In this document: positions 1 through 7,805 of the stretch, piece after piece
Layout: each line of letters begins with the position of its first letter
Numbering within the stretch: the stretch's first letter is position 1
Assembly: GCA_948441955.1 (NCBI GenBank)
Contig: CAOJQZ010000019.1
Location: 1 to 34,739 of the forward strand
Source: an uncultured Lachnospiraceae bacterium
GTDB taxonomy: Bacteria > Bacillota > Clostridia > Lachnospirales > Lachnospiraceae
Direction: 5' to 3'
DNA: 34,739 bases
Position numbers and translations under genes: made by a program
The notes under the pieces: model-generated
Told to the model about the DNA's origin: nothing
What the model saw: only the letters and a program-made list of their open reading frames with translations
The model's database searches: none

Positions 1-517
1 TTTTTTTCTTTGTCGTTTCAACCAGATGGGACATCAGCTCGTAGGAATCTTCGAAGAATTCTTCGTTTACCATTCCGGTAATTTTTGTGGAGGAGTCTGT
101 CTGCGATTGAGTTGTACCGCTGTTAAAGCTGTCTAAAATACTTGAAAACGGTACATCCAGATAAAAGTTAATGCAGAGCAGGCCGATAATTTTATTCTTT
201 TCACCCCGAATGGTAATGGTGGTAGATTTCATAGGCTTATTATTTTTATTTGTCGTAAAGTAGGTGACATTGTCTTCAGAAACATTATTTTCGATATCTT
301 TCAAAATATTTAATGCCATATTTGTAATAGGGGCGCCGACCTTTCGCCCGGTGTAATGGCCGTTGGCAATTGCGATTACAGATTTATCGTAGGATTCCAG
401 ATTGTGGAGAATCAGCTCATATCCGGGTCCAAGATAATCGGCAAGTCCTTTTATCAGATTCTTATATGAATTCAGAATCATTTTGTCTGTTTCAGTTAAA
501 ATACAATTCATTTTCAT
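1..517 (-). CDS. YheO-like PAS-domain transcriptional regulator (C-terminus cut by window edge)
   Basis: Reading the minus strand from an ATG at 517 gives about 172 residues beginning MKMNCILTETDKMIL. It continues through a PAS-like fold typical of the YheO/DauR family: LIKGLADYLGPGYELILHN near the start, then ANGHYTGRKVGAP, then ITIRGEKNKIIGLLCINF. Family members carry a C-terminal helix-turn-helix, which here would lie beyond base 1, so the gene is partial. The start at 517 has GGGAAAGG about 9 nt upstream; the ATG at 511 is a less likely alternative. The gene diverges from ridA. DauR-type regulators control D-amino-acid catabolism and often adjoin ridA, so this one probably regulates the 697-4637 operon (inference). 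Confidence 0.85.
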   Translation of the reverse strand, partial: MKMNCILTETDKMILNSYKNLIKGLADYLGPGYELILHNLESYDKSVIAIANGHYTGRKVGAPITNMALNILKDIENNVSEDNVTYFTTNKNNKPMKSTTITIRGEKNKIIGLLCINFYLDVPFSSILDSFNSGTTQSQTDSSTKITGMVNEEFFEDSYELMSHLVETTKKK

Positions 518-560
518 TTTTCCAAACCTTTCCCAATAAAATGTTAGATATGACAAAAAA

Positions 561-589
561 ATATTAACATAAGATATTTTTTTTGTAAA
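561..589 (-). promoter_or_regulatory. Predicted sigma-A promoter of the YheO-like regulator
   Basis: Minus-strand -35 TTTACA (584-589) and -10 TAATAT (561-566) are separated by exactly 17 bp and lie about 45 bp upstream of the ATG at 517. The -10 is only a 4/6 match, so this is a sequence prediction. Confidence 0.5.
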
Positions 590-614
590 GTAACAGATAT
601 TTTTTGCAGATGTA

Positions 615-642
615 TTGACAATTCCTTGAAAACATATATAAT
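615..642 (+). promoter_or_regulatory. Predicted sigma-A promoter of the ridA operon
   Basis: A perfect -35 TTGACA (615-620) and perfect -10 TATAAT (637-642) are separated by 16 bp, about 55 bp upstream of the ridA ATG. The promoter lies back-to-back with that of the divergent regulator, so one bound regulator could affect both. Confidence 0.75.
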
Positions 643-696
643 AAAAATTAGTTCATTGAATGAAATAAATTTTATTTAAGAGAAGGGAGAGAAAGG

Positions 697-1071
697 ATGA
701 AAAAAATTAACACTCAAAAGGCACCGGCAGCTATCGGGCCATATTCACAGGCTGTAGAGCATGAGGGAATCATCTATGTATCGGGACAGCTTCCGATAGT
801 TCCTGCCAAAGGAGAATTTGCCGAGGGAGGGATTGCTGAGCTGACAAGACAGTCTATTGAAAATATTTCGGCGATTCTTGAAAAGGCGGAAAGTGATATC
901 AGCAAGGTACTGAAAACGACAATCTATCTGCAGGATCTGAATGATTTTGCAAAAGTAAACGAAGTATATGCGGAGTATTTTGGAAAAACTGCACCGGCAA
1001 GAGCCTGCGTGCAGGTGGCGGCATTGCCGAAGGGAGCAAAAATTGAAATTGAGGCTGTTGCGTATCAATAG
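697..1071 (+). CDS. ridA: RidA family reactive imine/enamine deaminase
   Basis: This 124-aa protein matches the usual length of the RidA/YjgF/UK114 family. RidA hydrolyses reactive 2-aminoacrylate and related enamine/imine intermediates released by PLP enzymes, producing the keto acid and ammonia in the cytoplasm. Visible landmarks are AAIGPYSQAV near residue 11, YVSGQLP at 27-33, the conserved substrate-carboxylate arginine in PARACVQ (R102) and the conserved glutamate in KIEIEAVAY (E118). The start has AGAAGGGAGAGAAAGG upstream. A PLP aminotransferase follows 27 bp downstream, which is the natural source of such intermediates, so the two are likely co-transcribed and functionally paired. 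Confidence 0.95.
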   Translation: MKKINTQKAPAAIGPYSQAVEHEGIIYVSGQLPIVPAKGEFAEGGIAELTRQSIENISAILEKAESDISKVLKTTIYLQDLNDFAKVNEVYAEYFGKTAPARACVQVAALPKGAKIEIEAVAYQ

Positions 1072-1098
1072 TATGTCTGGAGAGGAAAGGGAGAAATC

Positions 1099-2325
1099 GT
1101 GAATTCTATCAGAAAGAAGATGACTGCAGGCTTTTGCGGTCTGCAGGGCGGTTTGTTTTTGGAAAGCAAAAAGGCTGACGTAGGAGAAGGAGCAAATCAG
1201 TTTCAGAAGGATGGCGGAGATAATATGGCTTGGGCCGATATGTTTTATCCGGATCCGTCTATCCCGGAATCTGTCAGACTGGCGACTCTGGAAGCAGTGT
1301 CAGGCGGATTTCCGTCTCACTACACACTTCCGGTAGGCCTCCCGGAGCTTCGAAAAGCAATTGCAGCGCATATTGAAAAAAAGGACGGGCTTAAGATAGA
1401 TCCGGCCAGAAATATAGTGGTTACGCCTGGATCAGATTCCGGACTTTTGTTTGCAATGATGCCTTTCCTGGATTTCGGAGATGAGGTCCTTGTGCCGGAT
1501 CCGGGCTATCCTAATAATTTTCTGAATGCAGAATTATTAGGCGCCCATGCAGTCCATATACCTACTTATCCGGAGGATAATTATCAGATCCGTATGGAAG
1601 AAATGGAAAAACGGCTGACAAAAAAGACGAAAATGGTTGTAATCACTCATCCGAACAATCCGACAACGGTAGTTTACAGGAAGGAAAACCTTAAGAAGCT
1701 GGCAGAGTTTATTGTCGGCAATGATCTGATTTTAGTTTGTGACCAGGCCTTTGAGGATCATATTTTTGACGGGATTGAATTTATAAGTCCATGTACGCTT
1801 CCTGGAATGTGGGAGAGAACAGTAACCGTATGTTCGCTTTCTAAGGGATACGGACTGAGCGGTTATCGGATTGCCTATCTGTATGCAGATGACCAGATTA
1901 TGGATGTGTTTTACGGGAGTGCGGTAAATGTGGTTGGAGCTCCCTGTACAATTTCTACATATGGGGCAATTGCTGCATTAAAGGATGATACGATTCTTCC
2001 TGCCTACACAGAGATTCTGGAAAGGCGCAGAAGAGTTGCCTTTGATATTTTAGGCAGTGCGCCGGGGGTGCATATGAGGATGAGTGAGAGCGGTATATTG
2101 TCCTGGCTTGATGTAGGAGAGCTTGGCTCCTCGCAGGAGGTTGCCGATTACATTGCAAAGCATGCAAAAGTGCTTGTAAATCAGGGAACACCATATGGAG
2201 AGCAGGGAGAAAATCATATCCGGATTGTCACCGCATGTTTTAAAAAGGAGCAGGATGCAGTAAGAAGGCTTATGCGTATTAGGGAGGCGCTTACGCAGCT
2301 TGCGAAAGAGAGGTCTATTGTTTGA
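1099..2325 (+). CDS. PLP-dependent class I/II aminotransferase
   Basis: This is a fold-type I aminotransferase of 408 aa. Landmarks are HPNNPTT (184-190, cofactor Asn187), CDQAFED (214-220, Asp215 facing the pyridine nitrogen), CSLSKGYGLSGYRIAY (245-260, Schiff-base Lys249), and an Arg near the C-terminus in NHIRIVTA that usually binds the substrate carboxylate. The start is GTG at 1099 with GGAAAGGGAG close upstream; an ATG at 1120 is possible. The roughly 40 N-terminal residues before MAWADMFYPDPS are longer than in many homologues, so the true start may be further downstream. The substrate cannot be read from sequence. RidA upstream and a transporter plus deacylase downstream suggest a catabolic role for an unusual amino acid. 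Confidence 0.9.
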   Translation: MNSIRKKMTAGFCGLQGGLFLESKKADVGEGANQFQKDGGDNMAWADMFYPDPSIPESVRLATLEAVSGGFPSHYTLPVGLPELRKAIAAHIEKKDGLKIDPARNIVVTPGSDSGLLFAMMPFLDFGDEVLVPDPGYPNNFLNAELLGAHAVHIPTYPEDNYQIRMEEMEKRLTKKTKMVVITHPNNPTTVVYRKENLKKLAEFIVGNDLILVCDQAFEDHIFDGIEFISPCTLPGMWERTVTVCSLSKGYGLSGYRIAYLYADDQIMDVFYGSAVNVVGAPCTISTYGAIAALKDDTILPAYTEILERRRRVAFDILGSAPGVHMRMSESGILSWLDVGELGSSQEVADYIAKHAKVLVNQGTPYGEQGENHIRIVTACFKKEQDAVRRLMRIREALTQLAKERSIV

Positions 2326-2361
2326 AATTATTATTTTATTCTAAGGAGGAGGGTTTCTTTT

Positions 2362-3582
2362 ATGACAACATTAATTGCAGCTGAAAACCATATTGCATTA
2401 TTTGCACTGCTGTGTGCGATCTGTGCGCTTGTGATCTATCTGGAGCAGAAATATGCCTGGGCGGCAAAAATTACAGGATGTATTATGGTACTTTTAATTA
2501 CATTGGTATTGTCCAATCTGAAGGTAATACCAGAAAGCGCTGCGGCGTATGATTTTGTAGGAGCGTATCTAGTACCGATGGCGTTGCCGCTTTTATTATT
2601 CAAGGCGGATATCAAATCCATTTTGAAGGACAGCGGAAGACTGACGGTTTTATTTCTCATCGGAGCGATTGGAACCTGCGCCGGCTCTGTTATTGCATTT
2701 TTCGTTGTATCGGGTCAGATACAGGAAGCGCCGAAGTTTATTGCTATGATTACAGGCTCTTACATCGGAGGCGGAATTAACTTTGTTGCGATGGCAGATA
2801 ATTACGGGGCGTCCGGAACAACCGTGGCGACGGCAAACGTAGCAGATGCACTCACAATGATGTTTTTCTTCTTTGCACTTATGGTAATTCCGTCTATTCA
2901 GTTTTTCAGAAAGCATTGGCTCCACCCTCACGAAGACAGGATAGAAGCAGTGAATGCGACAGGAGAAGACAAAGGCGAGGCGGCGACAAGTGCGGCTGCT
3001 TACTGGGGGAAGCGGGAGATTTCTCTGTTTGATATCGCGTTTGAAATTGGCTTATCTCTTGTAATCGTAGCCGTTGCGGCGCCGATTTCAGAGTTTTTCT
3101 CTACAGTGATTCCCACCAGTAATTTTGTATTAAACTTTTTCAATGCGCTTCTTGGAAGCAAATATTTGATTATTACACTTCTCTCAGTTGCTGTAGCCAC
3201 TGCGTTCAGCGATAAGATTTCAAAAATCGGCGGGGCACAGGAGATGGGGACGTATTTTATCTATCTGTTTTTTGCAACTATGAGTGCGCCGGTATCCATT
3301 CGTCTTCTCGTAGGAGATGCGCCGTGGTTTTTCGTGGCATGCATGATTATTGTTATTATTAATATCGTATTCGTGCTGGCTGGTGCCAAGTTTCTCCATT
3401 TTGGAATCGAGGAAGCGATGGTATGCTCCAACGCAAATATTGGAGGAGGCTCCACAGCAATGGCTCTTGCAATTGCAAAGAACTGGACTGCTCTTATTAT
3501 ACCAGGACTTTTAGTCGGAACGCTTGGAAATGTAATTGGAAACTTTTTCGGTATATTGATGGGGACTTTGTTTGGCGCTTAG
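2362..3582 (+). CDS. DUF819 family polytopic membrane protein (putative transporter)
   Basis: This 406-aa, very hydrophobic protein has about ten or more membrane segments. It resembles the DUF819 family (Bacillus YjcL-like), which has no settled function but is transporter-like. Recognisable pieces are the glycine-rich ITGSYIGGGINFVAMAD near residue 130 and its echo VCSNANIGGGSTAMALA near residue 355. This points to two related halves, separated by a hydrophilic loop around 195-215 (HPHEDRIEAVNATGED). AAGGAGGAGG lies 9 nt before the ATG. The gene is 36 bp after the aminotransferase and 38 bp before a deacylase, so it probably imports the operon's substrate (inference). The family assignment is firmer than the function. 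Confidence 0.85.
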   Translation: MTTLIAAENHIALFALLCAICALVIYLEQKYAWAAKITGCIMVLLITLVLSNLKVIPESAAAYDFVGAYLVPMALPLLLFKADIKSILKDSGRLTVLFLIGAIGTCAGSVIAFFVVSGQIQEAPKFIAMITGSYIGGGINFVAMADNYGASGTTVATANVADALTMMFFFFALMVIPSIQFFRKHWLHPHEDRIEAVNATGEDKGEAATSAAAYWGKREISLFDIAFEIGLSLVIVAVAAPISEFFSTVIPTSNFVLNFFNALLGSKYLIITLLSVAVATAFSDKISKIGGAQEMGTYFIYLFFATMSAPVSIRLLVGDAPWFFVACMIIVIINIVFVLAGAKFLHFGIEEAMVCSNANIGGGSTAMALAIAKNWTALIIPGLLVGTLGNVIGNFFGILMGTLFGA

Positions 3583-3620
3583 AGATTTATGATATGTTTA
3601 GATAAAAAGGAGGAGTGAAA

Positions 3621-4637
3621 ATGAGAATTGATAACCGTGATATTCCAAAAGGAAGTAAGGTAAGATGGAATTTTCTGGCAGCTGAAATGACGGTAAATAA
3701 AATTGAGGTTCCGGTGACGGTAATAAATGGTGTAAAAGAAGGACCTACAGTAGTTATTACCGCAGGGGTTCACCCAAATGAGCTGATTGGACAGGCTTCT
3801 ACGGTCCGTCTGGCGAAGGAATTAGAGCCTTCTGAGATTGCGGGAACACTGATTTTTGTGCATATAGAAAATCCTATGGGACTGCAGTTTAAATATGCCA
3901 ACCGCTCGCCGCTTGACAATGTGAATATGAATTCCGTATTTCCAACCGGCCTGGAGAAGGGGGAAGACATGGGACGGGACAGCCTGCATCTAGGAATTTC
4001 TCCTACAAAACAGGCAGCGGACAGAATCTTCAAAACATTTATCAGCCTTGCAGACTGGCACGTAGATATGCACGGAGGAGAGCTGTTTGAGGATTTGGAT
4101 TTTAACATTGAGATTCTTCCGATTGGGGAGCCGGTGGATGAGAAGACAAGGGCCTTGGCCCGCATGTTCAAATCCGAAAAGATCTGGGAGGTACCTCAGG
4201 GAACGATACCCCAGATGCCGAATTACCCAGGACGGGGCTCAGCAGTAGCAGAGGCAAATCATATGGGGATTCCATCCTGTTTCTTTGAGATAGGAGGAGA
4301 AGGAAGGCTTCGAAAAGGGCAGGTAGACCAGGCCTGTGATGCGCTCAGGAATATGATGATGTGCGTAGGGATGCTGGAAGGGGAGGCAGTACATGTAGAG
4401 CCGACAGTATATTCCGGCGGAAATGTTTTGTTTGCCCAGTGCGGCGGTCTTCACTATATCAATATTAACAGCGGAGATTTGGTTCATAAGGGACAGGAGC
4501 TGGGCTATACGGTCGGCTGGGACGGCGAGATAATCTCGCGTGATATCTGCCCGTGCGACGGCCTTATGACAAATATGGTAGTTCACGGCGGGGTAGAGCC
4601 GGGAGATATGCTGTATGTAATTGCCAATGAATGCTAA
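3621..4637 (+). CDS. Zn-dependent deacylase of the succinylglutamate desuccinylase/aspartoacylase (M14-like) family
   Basis: This 338-aa protein belongs to the AstE/AspA group of M14-like hydrolases, which remove acyl groups from N-acylated amino acids. Zinc-ligand motifs are visible: AGVHPNE (H51, E54; the family form is usually HGNE) and DWHVDMHGGE (H147/H151). NVNMNSVFP near residue 101 corresponds to the substrate-binding NLNRxFPG region. The C-terminal third is the usual beta-sandwich (GGLHYININSGDLVHKGQELG). The ATG at 3621 is chosen because AAGGAGG lies 7 nt upstream; a GTG at 3615 falls inside that ribosome binding site. It is last in the operon and ends 5 bp before the convergent MFS gene. 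The acyl substrate is unknown. Confidence 0.88.
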   Translation: MRIDNRDIPKGSKVRWNFLAAEMTVNKIEVPVTVINGVKEGPTVVITAGVHPNELIGQASTVRLAKELEPSEIAGTLIFVHIENPMGLQFKYANRSPLDNVNMNSVFPTGLEKGEDMGRDSLHLGISPTKQAADRIFKTFISLADWHVDMHGGELFEDLDFNIEILPIGEPVDEKTRALARMFKSEKIWEVPQGTIPQMPNYPGRGSAVAEANHMGIPSCFFEIGGEGRLRKGQVDQACDALRNMMMCVGMLEGEAVHVEPTVYSGGNVLFAQCGGLHYININSGDLVHKGQELGYTVGWDGEIISRDICPCDGLMTNMVVHGGVEPGDMLYVIANEC

Positions 4638-4642
4638 AAATG

Positions 4643-5899
4643 TTAGGATTCCGAAGCAGAGGAGAAATCCTTGAAAATATCTTTTGCACGAATGGCGATT
4701 ATAAGTGACACAGTCCCTGAAAATAAAACTACAATATATTCGCATCCTCTGCAGGCTTCAAACAGGATGCCATATAACGCGCTGCCCAATGGCTGTGCAC
4801 ACATAGATACAGTAAGAATAACAGCAATTACCTTGCCAATTAGATTTTGCGGAGTTTCACTCTGGATAAAAGACATCATTTGCACAGTAAAAATTGTTGA
4901 AAAGATCATAATAGCAAAACAGCATATGGTTATGACAAGATAATTTATCATTCCGGATGAAAATAATATTAATGATAAACTAATAGGAAATATGCATACC
5001 CCGCAGGCGATTACCAGATTGCCGGATTTATGAACGGTCAGTTTTTTAGCAAAAATACCGGCGCTGATGCCGCCGAAAAGTCCTCCCGCCGCCAAGGCTC
5101 CTTCTGCATAACCATAAAGCCTGTTTGCATGTGATGATTCGAAAGTTAAAACCTCAGTAATTAAATAAGGAAGTGCAACAACAATCATTGCAGCCAGAAA
5201 TAAATTAATTCCCCAAATTACAAGAAGAGCTTTTCCAATAACAGGTTTTTCTTTTTGAATAAAACGGATGCTCTCTGAAAAATCATCTTTAGCTGTTTTT
5301 AATATTCCGCTGTCTGAAGCTTGTTTCTGAAAGGGTATTTTAATGAAGAGCTCCATGACTGCCGAAAAGGTAAAGCATATTGTACAAACCCATAATATAG
5401 GCTTAAGCCCAGACACACTATATAAAATGCCTCCAAGTACAGGACCTATAAGGGAAGCAAAAGAGCTGATAGTATTGATAACAGAATTTGCAGCCATAAG
5501 ATGATTCTGCCTTACAAGTACGGGAATGCTTGCCTGTACAGACGGCTGATATGCGCCGGCAATACCATATAAAAGCATTAATGTGACTGTCAGAAGGAGG
5601 ATAAGATTCATTCTGTTCATGAGTAGTGAAAAGGACAGGATGACTGCTGCAGTAAAAAAATCTAATACTACCATAATATTTCTTTTGTTTACTCTGTCTG
5701 CAGCAATACCACCAATCGGGGACAATAGGATGGCAGGAATAAAAGCACACGCCGTAACAGCGCCATAAAGCGCAGACGAGCCTGTCAGGTTTAACAGATA
5801 CAGCGGCAATGCAAATCTTATTATTGCATTGCCAAACAAAGAGATAATCTGACCTATAATAACAAGTGTAAAATCCTTTGAAAATAATTGTTGTTTCAT
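4643..5899 (-). CDS. MFS efflux transporter
   Basis: This major facilitator superfamily protein has about 12 hydrophobic segments in 418 aa and is closest in style to the EntS/macrolide-efflux-like MFS_3 group. The family signature between helices 2 and 3 is visible as GGIAADRVNKRN (near residue 60). The start is taken at 5899 (MKQQLFSKDF) because AGGTGG sits just upstream; the in-frame ATG at 5911 has no ribosome binding site. The gene follows a TetR repressor on the same strand, and a TACCG-N5-CGGTA dyad lies 19-33 bp upstream of the start. That arrangement is typical of a drug- or metabolite-inducible exporter. The substrate cannot be inferred. Confidence 0.88.
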   Translation of the reverse strand: MKQQLFSKDFTLVIIGQIISLFGNAIIRFALPLYLLNLTGSSALYGAVTACAFIPAILLSPIGGIAADRVNKRNIMVVLDFFTAAVILSFSLLMNRMNLILLLTVTLMLLYGIAGAYQPSVQASIPVLVRQNHLMAANSVINTISSFASLIGPVLGGILYSVSGLKPILWVCTICFTFSAVMELFIKIPFQKQASDSGILKTAKDDFSESIRFIQKEKPVIGKALLVIWGINLFLAAMIVVALPYLITEVLTFESSHANRLYGYAEGALAAGGLFGGISAGIFAKKLTVHKSGNLVIACGVCIFPISLSLILFSSGMINYLVITICCFAIMIFSTIFTVQMMSFIQSETPQNLIGKVIAVILTVSMCAQPLGSALYGILFEACRGCEYIVVLFSGTVSLIIAIRAKDIFKDFSSASES

Positions 5900-5917
5900 T
5901 TTCCACCTCATTTTTAG

Positions 5918-5932
5918 TACCGCGTGACGGTA
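5918..5932. promoter_or_regulatory. Putative TetR operator upstream of the MFS gene
   Basis: TACCG (5918-5922), a 5-bp spacer and CGGTA (5928-5932) form a perfect inverted repeat between tetR and the MFS start. The same half-sites recur in the tetR promoter at 6682-6692, and both copies share GACGGTA. No clear -35/-10 pair was found next to this copy. Confidence 0.55.
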
Positions 5933-5953
5933 TGTATTTGTGTTAAAATGTAT

Positions 5954-5973
5954 CTGCCCGTTTTACAGGGCAG
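5954..5973 (-). terminator. Stem-loop between tetR and MFS gene, weak terminator or attenuator
   Basis: CTGCCC and GGGCAG arms (6 bp) enclose an 8-nt loop immediately after the tetR stop. On the minus strand only a short TTTT follows, after ACA, so termination would be partial at best. It may set the ratio of repressor to exporter transcript. Confidence 0.35.
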
Positions 5974-5977
5974 ATTT

Positions 5978-6631
5978 TTATTTGCTTTTTTGATAGATAG
6001 ATGTCAGCTCCTGCAGCCTTTCTAACATTTCATTATCTATGATATCCAGTCCAAAGCCCCGCAGCATCTGGTCAAATACCATAAATTTATGGTGAGATTC
6101 CTCCTCAGAGCTGTCAAATATCATAGGATTCATCCAGACATTTGCGGCAAGCAGGATCAGTTCTGCCAATTGCTCCGGATAATTTGTTTTGACAGAGCCG
6201 TCTGCAATACCCTGCTCAATAATCGGCAGAATGTAATTTGGAGCCACATTGTCTATAGTGTCATGCAAAAGACTAAAGAGAAGCTTGGGATTTTTATGAA
6301 AATCCGGAGCTACCGTAAAAATATCGTTTTGTACAGGCCGGCGGATAGACTCTTTAAAAATCATTTTTAGCTTTTCTTTCCCATTGAGGCCGGAACGATC
6401 GCGAATAGCTTCAAGCATCCGATTGGATTCATCTGTCATTCTGTTGGTAACAGCAATTAAAATGTCCTCTTTTGATTTAAAATGATGATAAATAGCGCCC
6501 TTGCTAAGTCCGCCTAAATTATCAATAATATTTTGAATGGAAGTATGCTCATATCCCTTTTCCATAAATAATCGGAAGGCAGTATCTAATATTAAATTAA
6601 CAGTTTCTTCCGGATGATTATTTCTTGCCAT
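5978..6631 (-). CDS. TetR/AcrR family transcriptional repressor
   Basis: This 217-aa protein has a canonical TetR N-terminal helix-turn-helix: ILDTAFRLFMEKGYEHTSIQNI then GGLSKGAIYHHFKSKEDIL (residues about 14-58). An all-helical ligand-binding domain of normal length follows. The ATG at 6631 is chosen because GGGAGAGG lies upstream; an in-frame TTG at 6652 has no comparable site. Its promoter contains a TACCG-A-CGGTA dyad between -35 and -10, indicating autorepression. A related dyad precedes the MFS exporter gene 78 bp downstream, so the exporter is the likely target. The inducer is unknown. Confidence 0.93.
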   Translation of the reverse strand: MARNNHPEETVNLILDTAFRLFMEKGYEHTSIQNIIDNLGGLSKGAIYHHFKSKEDILIAVTNRMTDESNRMLEAIRDRSGLNGKEKLKMIFKESIRRPVQNDIFTVAPDFHKNPKLLFSLLHDTIDNVAPNYILPIIEQGIADGSVKTNYPEQLAELILLAANVWMNPMIFDSSEEESHHKFMVFDQMLRGFGLDIIDNEMLERLQELTSIYQKSK

Positions 6632-6672
6632 AGGTTTCCTCTCCCTATTCAACCTGCCATCAGTATATATTT

Positions 6673-6702
6673 ACAATATCATACCGACGGTAGGTTTGTC
6701 AA
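6673..6702 (-). promoter_or_regulatory. tetR promoter with embedded TACCG-A-CGGTA operator
   Basis: Minus-strand -35 TTGACA (6697-6702) and -10 TATTGT (6673-6678) have an 18-bp spacer. The inverted repeat TACCGACGGTA (6682-6692) lies wholly inside the spacer, so bound repressor would block polymerase. The -35 overlaps the last codon of the upstream AraC-type gene. Confidence 0.65.
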
Positions 6703-7619
6703 TATATGCACTGTGTAGAATTCTCAAATCTTTGATTTCGAAACTGGCTTGGCGTCATGCCAAACCTTTTCTTAAACAGGCGGTTGAAATTTGAAAGATT
6801 GTCAAATCCGTGGGTTTCTGAAATATTAAGGATAGTATCGTCGGTATTCCGAAGGGCCAGAGCGGACTTGCCAAGACGATATTCAATCAGATACCCGGCG
6901 AAACCGAAGCCGGTCATCTCTTTAAACCACCGCATGAAATGACTGGCGCTGTATCCACATTTGTCTGCCATATAACGTACGGTAAGTTTTTTGTTATAGT
7001 CATTTTCAACACATGAAAGTACAGTTTTCAGTCTTTGAATATTTTTCTCATCAGCAGGTTTTTCCGTTTGCTTTAAGGTTGTCTGGAGGAGGGAGGAAAG
7101 GAGTACCGTTATGTAACCTTTTACACCCAGTTCGTAGCCTGCAGGACGTGTGGAGCACAGGTGATCGCAGGCGTCCAGACATGCGGAAACCGAGGGATAG
7201 AGGGAGTCCCCCTTTCCGATCCGGGCGGGAAAGGAAATCTTTCCATTTAAAATCGGCAGCAGATATTTCTGGCTGCAGAGATCCACCTTGTCACTTCCAA
7301 GAAAATTCATATCAAAAATAATGTTTTCATATTCCATTCTTGCATTCGGGATATTTTGAAGTCCATGCAGATGTCCGGGCAGTACGGAAAAAATATCACC
7401 TGCTTCTGCCGTAAAGATTTCAAAATCTACCCGCACATTCCCTTTTCCCTGCTTTACATAGATGATTTCCATACTATTGTGCCAATGTATCGGGACGAAT
7501 GAAAAGTCATCAGGGATGGTACAGGGATATATATTAAACGCGAACATCGTATCAACATGCCGCTTGGTTTCCTGATAGACAGGATTCCGTAGTATTATAT
7601 CATTTTTTTCGTTCTTCAT
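6699..7619 (-). CDS. AraC family regulator with N-terminal cupin domain
   Basis: This 306-aa protein has an N-terminal cupin-like sensor (PIHWHNSMEIIYVKQGKG, then AGDIFSVLPGHLHGLQ, residues about 43-90). A C-terminal AraC double helix-turn-helix follows (LTVRYMADKCGYSASHFMRWFKEMTGFGF, then ILNISETHGFDNLSNFNRLFKKRFGMTPSQFR, about 205-295). Such proteins usually sense sugars or aromatic ligands. AGAGGAC precedes the ATG at 7619. The gene diverges from glycogen phosphorylase, 187 bp between starts, so control of glgP is plausible but unproven. Its 3' end holds the -35 of tetR. Confidence 0.92.
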   Translation of the reverse strand: MKNEKNDIILRNPVYQETKRHVDTMFAFNIYPCTIPDDFSFVPIHWHNSMEIIYVKQGKGNVRVDFEIFTAEAGDIFSVLPGHLHGLQNIPNARMEYENIIFDMNFLGSDKVDLCSQKYLLPILNGKISFPARIGKGDSLYPSVSACLDACDHLCSTRPAGYELGVKGYITVLLSSLLQTTLKQTEKPADEKNIQRLKTVLSCVENDYNKKLTVRYMADKCGYSASHFMRWFKEMTGFGFAGYLIEYRLGKSALALRNTDDTILNISETHGFDNLSNFNRLFKKRFGMTPSQFRNQRFENSTQCIY

Positions 7620-7805
7620 AGTCCTCTTTCTGCTCCGGTATTAGGTTGTCTTCCCTCTACTGAGGTTACTAAGGGTATGATAGGATTATATAATATTTTA
7701 AGAGAATTGCACAAGTATTTCCAAGGGGATTATGGTAAAAATATAATAACCGGAAGGAACGGAAGATTATTATCTATAATATAGATGAAAGGAGACTTTA
7801 TTATA

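Noticed and set aside
4671..4943. Plus-strand 90-aa frame inside the MFS gene
   Set aside because: It is antisense to conserved MFS coding sequence and has no ribosome binding site or known domain.
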